From assembly GCF_034190915.1 (NCBI RefSeq), contig NW_026947486.1, positions 78,906,044 to 78,970,043 on the forward strand: a stretch of 64,000 bases of DNA, in the 5' to 3' direction. The stretch comes from Cavia porcellus. Lineage: Eukaryota > Chordata > Mammalia > Rodentia > Caviidae. The stretch's first letter is position 1. Each line of letters opens with the position of its first letter. Below the pieces are notes generated by a model, which worked only from the letters and a program-made list of their open reading frames with translations, was not told the DNA's origin and did no database searches. Below, piece by piece: positions 23,531-34,658 of the stretch. The position numbers and the translations under genes are program-made.

Positions 23531-24834
23531 GCTGTACATCAATTTTCAGTTGTACATTAACAAGCTCGTGTATCTTTGAAGTGACCACTATGAACATATG
23601 TAGTTGATTCTATATTTTTTCAAACATCAGAGACCCTACTTGTTCTATAGTACATGCCCATACAAAGGAAAATTCTTTGTCCTCAATAATATTTTGTTTC
23701 AACAGGGATCTCTGTCATTCTTTTGAGGAAATGGACGGATGGTGGAAGACATGATCTGATAGTACAAAACATCCCTGCAATCCCAAGGATGCTATCTTTG
23801 AGGCTCTGAGCTCTGAAAAAAAGAAATCTGATCTTTGCAACAAGGAGAAATCTATAGGAGTTGTTTGGAGGGATGGTTAGAAGAAAATATCAGGGAATCA
23901 GATTCAGGATGCAATTTATTGAGAATTGAGTAGAATTCTCCTCTCCAGGAATTTCTGCAATGGCAGAAATATGAGGATGGAATGTTCTAGAAGAATAAAA
24001 AAATAGATGGAGAAGGTAGGATAAATGTTGGAGACCACTATGAAGTGCCTCTGAGCAGGATTTAAAATTAATTGATTGGCTTTCTTTGTTTATCTGTGAG
24101 TCTGTACTAGACCTCTGCCCCTGCCGGGCAATGGGAGCTGATGCATAGTAAGTGAACCCCTATGAATGAATCACTGGTCCTGGATGAGGCCTGGAGAAGC
24201 CTGTGAGACCAGAGATACCTCAAAGGGCAAGATAAGGCCACAGCTGCCGACCTTGGTTCAAACAGTAATTAAGTAAATGGAGACTGCAGCCAAAGGAATC
24301 TCATTCCCGCAGTCACACTCCTACCATAAATGTCATTCTGAAGATAACATAGTTCTCCTAAATTGGCATAATTTACTACTTGGAGAAGTCTTTGAAGTGA
24401 CTTCCAAGGTCCTGCTCATTTCCACTGCTTTCTTCAGTTTCCCCACCCTTTGTTTTGGACCTAATAAAAATGAGCAGTCTAGAGAAGTCTTTGTCTTAGC
24501 CCTCAAAGTCTTGAATTCAGCTAAAGGGTTTTGACCCTCCTGTAGTCCAAAAATCATACCACTTGTATCATTTTATTTAAGCCATCACCATACACTCATT
24601 TGGAAGACTGGGAATCTTAAAAGAGAGCTGTACTAAGGCTTCTCTCCTTGGTGTTTCTCTGAGGGTAAAGGAATGAAGACAGAACATTCTATAAAAGAAC
24701 TATTTCATAGAAAACAAATTCTATCAGAGGCTGAAACTGGATGAATAATGGTTGTCATACATGATCATGAACATAGAGGTTCTAAATAGACAGTAGATGA
24801 ATTGACTCTATTATGTGGACTTTATGCTGTGGAT
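23531..24834. other. Intergenic DNA, nothing recognised
   Basis: The overlapping frames at 24277-24557 on both strands show no family resemblance. No repeat was named. Confidence 0.4.
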
Positions 24835-24882
24835 TCCTTCTTCCTTCCTTCCTTCCTTCCTTCCTTCCTTCCTTCCTTCCTT
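24835..24882. repeat. (TTCC)n microsatellite
   Basis: About eleven TTCC units, nearly perfect. Confidence 0.97.
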
Positions 24883-24967
24883 TATCTCTTTGCTCTCTTT
24901 CCTTGTTCCTTTTATATAGATCTGGAGATTGGGTCCAGCATCCATAAACTGAAGTATACCACCTTTA

Positions 24968-25098
24968 AAATTACAGTTTTTGAGCCAGGGTCTTGCTAAG
25001 TTACTAAGTTGCTGAGACTGATCTATAACTCAAGATTTTCCTACCTCAGACTCCTGGAGTGCTAGAATTACAAGCTTGTGCCACCATGACCTGCTACT
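24968..25098 (-). repeat. B1 SINE, antisense
   Basis: 'gagccagggtcttgctaagt', 'ctcagactcctggagtgcta' and 'acaagcttgtgccaccatga' are the complement of the B1 body. Confidence 0.85.
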
Positions 25099-25739
25099 TT
25101 TCTGCTATTTCAAAGCTAGCATTCTTAAGCCTTTTCCACTTCTTAAGCCTCATTATAGGACCAGCTTTTTTGTACTATCTTGCTTACCTTCTGCTTCGTT
25201 TTCATTGCATTTACAAATATAGGTTCTATATATAGTTTGTAGACTTAAACCCGCATTAAACAAGAAAAGAGGGTGATTTTAGATGCCATGTTGAATAATG
25301 TATTCCTGTAATGATTAAAAAAATGGAGAATAGATGATAAAGTGAAAGGGTAGGAATTGTCCTAGAAATAGAACAGGACTTGAGGTGGGAATTGGGCAAA
25401 GAAATTGACAAAGCAAAGCTATTAGGCTCTAGGGAATTCTTAAGTCATCACCAAAACTAATTCCAGTGAAATTTGATCCTGGAAAAGATAGTCATTGATA
25501 TTTGTTAATATAAATAATTGTGAATGTGAAGGAAGAGATGTTAATGTCGTTCCTCAACTCTGTCCAGTGATGTTTGTTTCTAGTTACTGTACTGACTATT
25601 CTGTATGAGCAAATGCTTATCCATAAGAGAAAGAGAAAACTGCTACTGTCAAAATTAATTCCAATGAAACAAATTCACTATATTTCAAAAAAGAAGCCAT
25701 AGAACCATCATATGTCTGAGCTAAACCACTTTCAGTTAT
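25099..25739. other. Intergenic DNA, nothing recognised
   Basis: No supported feature. Confidence 0.4.
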
Positions 25740-25884
25740 ATCATCAAAAGAATGAAAAAAATGTCTCTACACATGTTCACATATGAATGTTCACAGAAGT
25801 ATTATTCATAGTAGCTGACACAGAAACAACCCAATGTTCATCAGTGATGAGTGGATAAAATGTCACATTTGGACCAGCAAATTC

Positions 25885-26263
25885 TGTTAGAGTGACAAAC
25901 ATAGGTGTGAGAGAGACAGTATATCTTGGATTGGGGGCTACAGGTCTTCACTGGAGTAAATCCCAGAATTGACTCAAAACCAGAGATTTATTGAGGAACA
26001 ACAAAGGCATAGAGTCCTCCTGAGTGCTGATGATTGTTTTTGGTAGCAGGCAAGCAAGACATCCTGACAGTTTGGCTCAATAATTAGCTTTTATCTGATT
26101 GTCCTCTTGGAAGCTTCCTTGTTTTCTCCATAAGGTCTATCTCCGGTGAACCTGCAAAAACATCTTGTCTTCAAGATATTTTGACTCCTCAGAGTTAATA
26201 GTCTTCCACCTCCTGAGGCAACCCACGCACACATCAACTTGTTGGATGTCACAAGGACCTGCA
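25885..26263 (-). mobile_element. Class II (ERVK-like) 3' LTR, antisense
   Basis: In sense it runs from TGCAGGTCC (complement ending at 26263) to CTAACA (complement starting at 25885), 379 bp. A polyadenylation signal in sense (TCAATAAATCTCTGG) lies about 120 bp before the 3' end. Just upstream of the sense start is a polypurine tract. This order (env tail, polypurine tract, LTR) marks it as a 3' LTR. The class II label rests on LTR size and layout and is an inference. Confidence 0.65.
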
Positions 26264-26555
26264 TATCTCCCCCATTTTGTTTTTTTAAGCAGTTGCTTAG
26301 TAAACCGACTTGTTGTGGTTTTTGGATTGCCAATGCCTTCATTCTGATTTGAAAGACTAAACAAAGGAAAAAGTACTAATTAATAGCAAGGCAGCAATGA
26401 CAGCCGACCACATCAAACATGGCCAGGAAAAGAGTTTGGGAGGTCTTTTGTTGTATCCTGTGTTGAAGATCTTATCTACTCATTGGATCATTGTTCTCAG
26501 GTTCTACAAAATCGTCTTGGGAGCCCAAGTCAACACTAGCAGAAGGAAGGGGGGG
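26264..26555 (-). pseudogene. Polypurine tract and env 3' remnant of the antisense ERV
   Basis: In sense, a polypurine tract (AAAACAAAATGGGGGAG, within 26264-26290) abuts the LTR. Upstream is a short decayed coding stretch whose minus-strand translation includes a hydrophobic run 'WSAVIAALLLISTFSFV', which looks like a transmembrane segment near the env C-terminus. Stops follow it, the rest of the provirus is missing, and a G-rich joint near 26550 leads back into L1. No product is expected. Confidence 0.5.
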
Positions 26556-26765
26556 TATATGTCATCCACAAAATGGAATAGTATTCTATAATAAAAATTT
26601 ATGCAATATAGATTCATGCTACAATGTGGGTAAACCTTGATAAGATGCTAAATGAAATAAGGAAAATACAAAATGCCACATATTGTTTGATGATTTATAT
26701 GAAATATCCAAAACTGGCAAATAAATATAGACAGAAGACAAATGAATGTCTTTCAGAAGCTGGAA

Positions 26766-28011
26766 AAAGGGAAAAATGGGTATGAGGTTTATTAGCAGAG
26801 TTTAGAGGGTAAAGTGGCCTGATTCAAAATTAAGTAATCATGAGGCTAAGATTTTAATACTTAAGATTATAAAATAAGTGATCACCAAGAAATCTCTAAA
26901 ACTTAATTCATGCTAGGCATGTGCTTTCATTATTTGACACTACTCTTCAATAAAAATAAAATTCTCTTCCTAACTAGGGAAATGGGAGAAAGTGGGCTTT
27001 CTTTTCTTAATATTTTCATGCAATGGATATTTTCTTTAGCTCTATAAAACATGTTTTTTCTTAGAGCATTCCTAATTAGAAAGTCCAAAGTGTAAACTGT
27101 GCACGTTTGAGCAAGTCAGGGGATGCTAAGAGGAAAAAACGAGGTTTCACTGATTGTCCCCTCTATGTACAATTAGTGAAGCACAAATCTAGCTGGGTAA
27201 ACAGGTTCTGAGCACAAGGTAAAGTATTGTATAGCTAAAAGAAACACTTGGCAAAAGTGAGTGCATTGGGTCTTAGCACCAAAGAGTGAAAATTCAAAGG
27301 AGGCCATTAAAAGTTGAAGGGGCTTAAAAGAAGAAAGATTAGTCATTGACCTGGTGATAGCCAAGCCTAGGACCACACAGTCTGCCATCTCCAACCAAGT
27401 TTGTATTTTTTTCCACAATTCAGCATTGCTTTGTCCTCCAACAGACATGGAGCAGATGGGCTCTCCTAGCATGTCTGTGATAAGCCTGTCCCTTTTCACT
27501 GTCTACTTGCATCTTCCCTCTGAGGAGCAATTTTTTCTACAACTATTAGGGATCACTCCCACTCTCATTCTCTCATCACACTTTGATGTGTCTATGGGGC
27601 AACTGGCTTTGTTTTTCCAGAGGGAGGTTTCCGGGTGGCTGAGGAATGCATCCTTCAACTGTTGTTCCTGCAGAAAATGTTCCTCCCGAAGGAGCCACAG
27701 TTACACTAGACACTGCCATGCTTGAGAATATGTTGCCCAGTGGTGAAGGCCCATTCACATTCATCATTGTTGTCTAAACAAGAATAGGCTTTTTGTGATA
27801 ATTTGAAAATAAATCATATATATACATGTGTGTATAATATCGTGTTTTAAAATATATACTTTGTGAAATGATTACTACAATGAAGCTAATTAATATATCC
27901 ATCACCTCACATACTTGTAGCAATTCTTAATTTCTTCTACTTAGAAACTTTTTTATAATAACACTAGTCAAAAATACTCTTTTCAGTTTTTTATCATTAA
28001 GTTTATTGGTG

Positions 28012-28016
<5 letters not shown>
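26766..28016. other. Intergenic DNA, nothing recognised
   Basis: Overlapping frames of 108 and 123 codons at 27173-27725 lie on opposite strands and show no family. Composition is somewhat GC-richer around 27350-27760, but there is no repeat that I can name. Confidence 0.4.

Positions 28017-28061
<45 letters not shown>
28017..28061. repeat. (TA)n microsatellite
   Basis: About 22 TA units. Confidence 0.98.
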
Positions 28062-28062
<1 letters not shown>

Positions 28063-28419
28063 GATCACATCATATTTATCATGTGGAACTTGTACACATT
28101 CCCTCCCTTCTGACCCTCTTCCCTTTCTTATTTACAAGAGCTTTGTTTACATTTTATCTTTTTTATCATTTTTTCTTTTCCCTTCTTTGCTTTCCTTCTC
28201 ATTCTTCCCTTGAACCTCTTCCCATTTGAACATTTTTTTCCTTGCAGTATCTATTATACAGTTTGATCTTTATTTACATGTTAGTTTCTCACAACATGAT
28301 AAAATCATTCTTAAAATGAAAGATGTACTCAGCATCTCACTCCCAGGACATATTAAAACAGTTATGTGAGCAACATTCTAGATGATTGATTTGTATCTCT
28401 ATACATTAACGTATTTTTG
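28062..28419. other. T/C-rich DNA, possibly an old antisense L1 3' region
   Basis: 'catgtggaacttgtacacat' and the pyrimidine-rich run that follows recall L1 3' ends, but this is too weak to assign. Confidence 0.3.
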
Positions 28420-28433
28420 AAAATAAATTTCCA

Positions 28434-28539
28434 GGGGCTGGGGGTTTAGCTCAGCGGCATAAGCACCTGCCTTGCAAGCAGGCAGTCGTGAGTTCAATCC
28501 CCGGTACCGATAAAAATGAAAAAGACAAAAAAATAAAAT
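28434..28539 (+). repeat. ID SINE (tRNA-Ala-like) with 11-bp target duplication
   Basis: The tRNA-like body starts GGGGCTGGGGG, has an A box (TTTAGCTCAGCGG), an anticodon arm CCTGC-CTTGCAA-GCAGG with UGC (Ala-type) in the loop, a B box (GAGTTCAATCC), a GGTACCG end and an A-rich tail. AAAATAAATTT flanks it at 28420-28430 and 28540-28550. The body is close to those at 35619, 36328 and 58238, so the family was active fairly recently. Confidence 0.95.
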
Positions 28540-28799
28540 AAAATAAATTTAAAATGTCATATATACTATTTTGTACTTGACGTTTTATTTAACAGAGTGT
28601 AGAGGACACTTTTTCATCTCAGTAAATTCTTGTCATATCACGATCTCTTAAAGATACAGTTAATAACTATTTTTCCATTTCTCTGTTCCTCTATCTCCCT
28701 CTTCTAGATTTGCTTTCATCTAATAGGTCCTGTATTTATCTTATATTTTTTTCTATTTAATCTTTTTAGAGTCCACATCTTAGGAAAAAAACGTGATAT

Positions 28800-29012
28800 C
28801 TGATTTTGTTTATTTATTAGTTTGTTTTATATTGAGAACTGAACCAAGGACCTTCACGGTCAACTATATCCCTAGACTTTCTTTTATCTTTTATATTCAT
28901 GCAATGATTTGCCAAGTAACTAAGTTGCCAAGACTGGCTTTAAATTTGGTGTCTTTCTGCTTCAGCCTCCCGGAATACTGGAATCACAGTTATATGTTAC
29001 CACAACCTGGGT
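28800..29012 (-). repeat. B1-dID SINE, antisense
   Basis: The ID half reads 'tgagaactgaaccaaggacc' and 'caactatatccctagac'. The B1 half reads 'ccaagtaactaagttgccaa', 'gcttcagcctcccggaatac' and 'tggaatcacagttatatgtt'. Confidence 0.75.
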
Positions 29013-29620
29013 AGATACTTGTTTTTCTGAGTCCAACTTATTTCCCATAACACAGGAATCTCCAGTTTCATCCATTTTCCTGCAAATGACATTATTTAAT
29101 TCTCTTTTATGGCTGAATAATACTTCATCGTATTCAATGTTCACTTTGTCCATTCATCTATCAATAGCAAAAACATACATTGGTGAAAAGATAGCCTCTG
29201 TTGGGAAATTGGTTATCTATGTGTGGAAAATTGAAACTAGTTCTCTGTGTCTTATAGAATGAGAAGACATCAAATTAGAAAGCTTCTGCAAGCAAAGGAA
29301 ACAACTAACTGAATGAAGAGACAGCCTACAGAATGGTAGTAAACCTTTGCCAGCTATTCTTCCAACAGAGGACTGATATCTAGAATATACAAAGAACACA
29401 AAAAAACATTTTTAAAAAATCAAATGCTCCCATCAAGGAATGGGTAAATGAACAGACACTTCCCAAAAGAAGACATGCAAATGGCCGATATATATGTAAA
29501 AAATATTTAGTCATTAAGGAAATGGAAACCAAAATCACACTGAGATTCCATCTCATTCCAGTCAGAATGGCCAAGAAGACATACCACAATGCAGAAAAAA
29601 AGGAGAAGCAATCAGTGCCA
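29013..29620. mobile_element. L1 ORF2 fragment with an inverted portion
   Basis: 29013-29162 reads as L1 on the minus strand ('ctgaataatacttcatcgta' is the complement of the YTMEYY region). 29163-29620 reads as L1 ORF2 on the plus strand ('gaaaagatagcctctgttgg', 'agacagcctacagaatggta', then codons for 'LRFHLIPVRMAKK'). Opposite orientation of adjacent parts is the pattern left by twin priming, although separate events cannot be excluded. Confidence 0.65.
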
Positions 29621-31259
29621 GCTGGCTTCGGGCTTGTGGCAAAAGAAAAGAAGCTAGAATTTAGATACACAGTGAAAGTGCGTGACTCCAGAGACCTTCA
29701 GGGATAAATACACCAATGAAACTGAACAGTGGATGTTGTGCACTACAGCTACTGGTGAGTGGCTCAAGTAGAAGTGTCTGCTTTATCTCCTGGAGAGAGT
29801 TCTTGGTAGGCCACCATTCTAGGGAGGGGCTAACTGAACCTGGGACTCAGGGCTCCCCATCTTAAACTCCCACAGTGACTAGTTGAGGGAAAGCCACAGG
29901 AGATGTCCACAGTCAGAAAATCATGGTCAGGCTGGCAAGAGACACTCAGAGTGTTATAATCTATATGACAAAGGGCCTACCAGAGGCAGGTTAAGACTGA
30001 ATTTCCCTGGATTTGAGAGCTCCAGAACTGGCACTCCACCTTAATCCTACAGTCAGCTTGCTGGTGATGACCAAGCATAGACAGGCCTTGACTGGCTCCT
30101 TTGTCTATAAGCAAGAACAGAGTCACTCCTTGAATTGGACAGTGCCACAATCACACAGAAATTTTTTTTCTTTCTTTTTTTCTTTCTTTTTGGCTTTTTA
30201 AAATTTTTTTTCACGTATCTTTTTTATTGCTTTATGGTTTGAGTGTAATTATGAATGTTCCTTTTAGCTTTCTTGCTTTGTTTTGTTTTTTCTTCTTTTG
30301 TGCCTTCCTGTCTTTATCACCAGTTACCTAAAGTCCGAATAACCTTCCTTTATCCTTTAGTCTTCCTTCTAATCTCTTTTTATCTTTTTATCAATTTTTC
30401 CTATTCTGTTTAAATTTTCTCCCCTAATTACTTGTCCTGTTTTTAGTCTCTGTATAATTTCTTTTTCTCTCTATCTTTTTCTTTTGCCTTCTATTTCTTG
30501 CCAGGTTTTTTTTTGTCCTACATTTACCAAGTTCTATACACATCCTTCTTTTCCCCAATAAAATATTTTGTACCATTTCTCTCTCCTGCTTCTCAAAGAT
30601 AATGGAAAAAAAAAGAATCAAGATATATCATGTCCAGGTACAAATTCTCTATGATGAGTGTGATTATTATATATAACTAAAATGTAGCAATAAACTTAGG
30701 TTTCCTTTTGATTTCCCCAGCTCCAAACCCAAAATCTTTAATAGTATAACCGTGAAGCTTTGTTACTCTTGATACTTAACTGTGTAAAGTTACTGTTCAA
30801 CACTTTTCTACTATTAGCAACAAAATAGTCTTTAAATTTAGTATATATTAACTGTAAGACCGTACTTGCCTTGTCTTAATGTTTACAACATAATTGATGG
30901 TTTCTTCTCTAGAAATGAAGATGGTACACAACTTTCTAATGGTATGTTAATATCTAATTTGTCTCAGGCAATACTACTGCAGCTTTTTCATTAGATATTA
31001 ATTGTATCTGTAAGCCAACACTCAGATTGCCTTTGTGATTTTGACAATACCATAGTACATTCCCAGAAATCTTATTTGCTGGACTAACAATGCTGAATGT
31101 TCCTTTCCCATAATAATCAAGATGTTTGAATCGTGAGTAAAGCTGTAGAAAAAATTATAGTTAGCCGTGCCCAAAGCATATCCCTGAAAACAACTAAACG
31201 GATCTCTGTATTAGCAACAAACTCTTATTAGCCTGTAAGCATTCACAAAGCTCAGCACA
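29621..31259. other. Unassigned sequence, possibly an L1 5' region
   Basis: 29621-30150 is GC-richer and recalls the L1 5' region at 15751-16780 in composition. 30150-30600 is a strongly T-rich block. 30640-31259 is AT-rich. Because decayed ORF1 follows at about 31380, the stretch may hold the 5' UTR of the next L1, but no direct similarity was proven. Confidence 0.3.
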
Positions 31260-31710
31260 AAACAAAACAAATAAATTAACAAAAGCAATAGAAACATAGA
31301 AATAAAAGGCAACCAAAACCCCCAACTCCCCCAAAGCCCATAAAGGGAGCACTAAGGGACAGGATACTATAAAGCACACAACCAAATTCCTTGGAAACAT
31401 AGCAAACAATGAACAGCTCAAAGCAACCCTCAGATTAGAGAAAATATAAACATAACTGAAGTAATAATAAAAAAGATGCAGGCGGTCTTAGAGGACACTA
31501 ATAGAAATCTAGAGGAACTAAACATGAAAGAGTAAACTAAACATGAAAGAGTAAAACATGAAAGAGTAAATAAGATTAAAAACTGTACAATAGATATTGT
31601 GAAATGGGAAGAAACTGCTTGAAAGTAAAGAACAACTGAGATGGGGAAAGGAAGAAAGAAGCAAAGGAAAAAAAAAATATATATATATATATACACGCAC
31701 ACACAAAATA

Positions 31711-32039
31711 GCTAAGATAATATTACTAATTTATATTAGTTACTTGAAAAGAATAGTTTGTGCTTATATTGTTTCACCAATTTTGCATGCCATGTATCTC
31801 ATAATCTGAGCAACTACTTTGAAGATAACAATAATTTTGAACAAATACTTTGAAGATAATATTAACCATTGTTAATCTCCTGTTATCTTGTTTTGAAATT
31901 TGGTATCATTGTTTTCATTGCTTTTTCTCCCTCTTTTTTTGTTTGCTTGTTGTCATGCCAGGGATTAAACTCACGATCATGCATTTGCCAAGCAGGCACT
32001 TACACATTTTTTTCTCTTTAAAATAAAATTTTAAAAAAC
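31711..32039 (+). mobile_element. 5'-truncated L1 3' tail inside ORF1
   Basis: It carries two close copies of the module core ('caactactttgaagataa' near 31812 and 'caaatactttgaagataa' near 31843) and ends 'ctctttaaaataaaatttta'. An antisense ID-like fragment (about 31945-32015) interrupts it before that end. The 7-mer CAAAATA is found at 31704-31710 and 32040-32046, a tentative target duplication. Confidence 0.65.
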
Positions 32040-32159
32040 CAAAATAAAAGCATGAGTGTACAGTTCACCTAGAATCAAAGTCATGAAAAAGTTTCAATCA
32101 GAACTCCAGGAGATTAAAAATCATATTGAAAGTATAATTTTTATGTTGTAGGACAACAT

Positions 32160-32687
32160 GTAATATTATGAAAGTATGATTTTATGCAGTAGGACACACC
32201 AGTGTAAGGACAGAATTTTAGAACCAGAAGACACTAGCCTTTCAGAGTTTCTGTGTCCATTGGGTAACAGCCCTGGCTTGGCCAGCAGCACTGATGACAA
32301 AGGTTCTGCTGACCCTTTCACAAGGTCCCATGTGCTCCTGACTGTCCCATCAGTCCTGTCTCATCCTTTGACCTTTGTCCCTGGACCCAGGGCTCTGGAT
32401 GAGCAGAGCCCCTTTGTGGCTCTTAAGAATGCAGTGCCCAGGTCTGAAATCTCCATCTGTGTGAGGTCCCCAATGAGGTACAATGAGTCATCCCAAGGCC
32501 CTCCATCCAAGGCTAACAGGAGGGGCTGCCAGTCTGCTGCTACCTCTGACCTTGCATGGAAGAATAGGAAAGGATGGAGCTGGTGGAAGTGGGGGGCAAC
32601 CCCAAGGGAGGGTGGAAGTGGGGGTGAGGATGAACACCCCAGGAGAAGGGGGTGAAAAAAATAAAAATAAATTTAAAAAAGAACTAA
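32160..32687. other. Unclassified GC-rich insert with A-rich end inside old L1 ORF1
   Basis: The composition changes sharply from AT-rich L1 to about 55% GC, then to a G-rich run and an A-rich tail (near 32655-32685), after which decayed L1 ORF1 resumes. AGGACAA occurs at 32150-32156 and 32688-32694, a possible weak target duplication. An open frame of 159 codons (32176-32655) has Ser/Pro/Gly-rich, low-complexity content and no family that I recognise. It may be a processed-pseudogene-like copy of a host 3' UTR, or a retroposon. Confidence 0.45.
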
Positions 32688-32890
32688 AGGACAATAATGA
32701 CTTCAAAAACCAATGATACCTTAAAAACTCAAGAGAAAAAGAAAATCAGTCTAATAACTGCTAGATGATACAAAGAGGACTAATCTAAGAATAACTTATA
32801 TAAGAAAAATCAGAAGACAACACAAATAGCATTAAAATAATTTTGAACAAAACCTGTTTATAAAAGTAATGGTGGAAAACCTCCCAAATA

Positions 32891-33148
32891 CAGTGGAACA
32901 TTGATTTATGAGCTAAATCCATTCCACAATTCAGGAAAAAAAGAGACCATGTTCATGCTCCTGTGGGAAAGATGGCCATGTTCATGTTCCTGTGGGAAAG
33001 ATGGCCATATTCATGTTCATGAGGGAAAAATGACCATGGCTGTGTTCATCACCTGATGCAGAGTTAAAAAACCAAAGTTTTGCCAAATGCTTCTTTTTGC
33101 AAAGCAAACTGTTCCCAAACAAAAGAATTCATGAATGAGGTACCACTG
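32891..33148. mobile_element. MITE-like DNA transposon with TA target duplication (copy 1)
   Basis: It starts CAGTGGAACATTGATT and ends with the related complement 'atgaatgaggtaccactg', flanked by TA at 32889-32890 and 33149-33150. It shares its ends and inner blocks ('gttttgccaaatgcttcttt') with the copy at 48323-48526. TA duplication and inverted ends fit Tc1/mariner or pogo-like elements. It contains three 29-bp tandem units (32948-33034) and has no coding capacity. Confidence 0.7.
32948..33034. repeat. Three tandem 29-bp units inside the MITE
   Basis: Units start at 32948, 32977 and 33006. The first two differ at one base and the third is more diverged. Each contains a TTCATG...GGGAAA core. 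Confidence 0.9.
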
Positions 33149-33889
33149 TACAGGGAAAGAAATCAACATACAAATAAGTGAGGCATATAAAACAACAAAT
33201 AGCCATGATCAAAAGAGAACATCTCCATGCCACATTATACACAAATTTCCACAAGTTCATCCCTGGACAGAATGTTAAAAGTTGTTCAAGAATGGGAACA
33301 AATCATATACAAGTGTAATCCTGTTAGAATCAGAGCAGACTTCTTTACACAAATCTTAAAAGCCGAGAGAGCTAGAAGTGAAATGTTTCAAGCCCTAAAA
33401 GATAACAACTTCCAACTACAACTAATGTAAAACTTTCTTTTAAAATTGAAGGAGAAATAATGTATTTCCATGACAAGGAGCATCTCAAGAAATTCATGAT
33501 CAACAAGCCAACATTATAAAAAAAAATCTCAAGGACATCCTAGAAAGAGATAATAAAGCAAATAATGTCAATACATCAAAAAATATGAATACACATTATG
33601 GGATTAGCAGCTAAGCAAAAAGGTGAAAATGAAATCAGCAACAGGAAAATAATGCAGTGACAAGAATAAGTCAATATATCTCAGTCATAGCTTAGAGGGA
33701 GAGTGGTCTCAAATTTCTCGACTAAAAGACACAGATTGGCAGAGTGCTTCAAGAAAGAAAACCCAACAATATCCAGCCTACAGAAAATATATTGAATTCA
33801 AAAGCATATAGATAAAAATCAAAGGATAGAAAACAATATTCCATGCAACAGGATCCCAGGTAAAAGTGCAAGTTACTATCCTTATTTCA

Positions 33890-34658
33890 TTTTTTCAGAA
33901 TTTAACACATAGGGTTTTTTATGGAAAGAGTAAAACAAAATTTCATAACAAAATAATAGAAGAATGACAACAGTTAATACATTAAGCACAGTTATCTTTG
34001 AAGTAGTTGCTCAGAGTACAAGATATGGGCATAAAAATTTCTCCAACAGTGTTAGCACAAAACTTTGTTTTCAGTGAACTAAGAGAAATTAGTAGTAAAA
34101 CTATCTTGTATTCTATTTTTTGTTCTTTTCCCTTCCTTTTTTTCTTATTTTTCCCATGCTAGTTCTTTTTTCATTTTGAAAATTTTCTTCCCATTTCACA
34201 ATATATGTTTTACATTTTGGACCTAATTTACTTTCAAATTCTCATGCCAGGGAGTCAATACAGTGTTTACACATGTGAATCTGATTTACTTCACTTATAA
34301 GTATGATCTCAAGTTGTACAACATTTAAATATAAAATTCATAAGTTTATTCTTCTTATTCTTTGGCTGAGTAGTATTCCAATTGTATAAAAGTAGTATTC
34401 CATTGTATAAAAGACCACGTTTTTCATCCATTTCGTGGTTGAAGGACATCTGGGTTATTTCCAGGATTTAGCTACTACAAATTGCGCTGCTATGAACATG
34501 GGTGCACAGTATATCTTTATGATATGATGTTTTTAATGATTTTGGGGAGATACTCAAAAATGGAACAGCTGGGTCAAATGGGACCTCTAATCTTAATTTT
34601 TGAGGAAGATTCATACTGATTTCCACAGTTGTTGGAACAATCTGCATTCCTACCAACA
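33890..34658 (-). mobile_element. 5'-truncated L1 inserted antisense, with 8-bp target duplication
   Basis: An antisense L1 3' UTR (with the module core near 33995) and an ORF2 C-terminus (the complement of TMEYY near 34370 and 'DILCTHVHSSAI' near 34485) lie inside the endonuclease part of the older plus-strand L1. TTATTTCA occurs at 33882-33889 and 34659-34666. With one copy removed, the host L1 codons around ILIS/DKIDF are contiguous, so both edges are well placed. Confidence 0.9.

Larger units (their letters stand above)
25740..26765 (+). mobile_element. Old L1 ORF2 C-terminal fragment split by an ERV remnant
   Basis: 25740-25884 and 26556-26765 are consecutive pieces of an old L1 3' part: 'agtattattcatagtagctg' on the left, and 'ccacaaaatggaatagtatt' (the YTMEYY-type codons) then 'gctacaatgtgggtaaacct' on the right. 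Between them lies the antisense class II ERV remnant. The L1 is decayed and non-coding. Confidence 0.65.

Noticed and set aside
27173..27767. Overlapping frames of 108 and 123 codons as exons
   Set aside because: They overlap on opposite strands, show no family resemblance, and their lengths are not unusual in a locally GC-richer stretch.
28434..28510. Possible tRNA-Ala gene
   Set aside because: The tRNA-like body is an ID SINE with an A-rich tail and target duplication. A tRNA scanner would call it a pseudogene at best. The same holds for 35619, 36328, 39075 and 58238.
32129..32200. Direct repeat of about 27 bases (32129 and 32170) as a target duplication of the GC-rich insert
   Set aside because: Both copies lie on the same side of the insert, so they cannot be its duplication. 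It is probably a local tandem duplication.
32176..32655. 159-codon open frame as a possible host gene
   Set aside because: It is low-complexity Ser/Pro/Gly-rich, lies in a small insert within a decayed L1, and has no recognised family, upstream promoter or splice context. The insert is reported instead.
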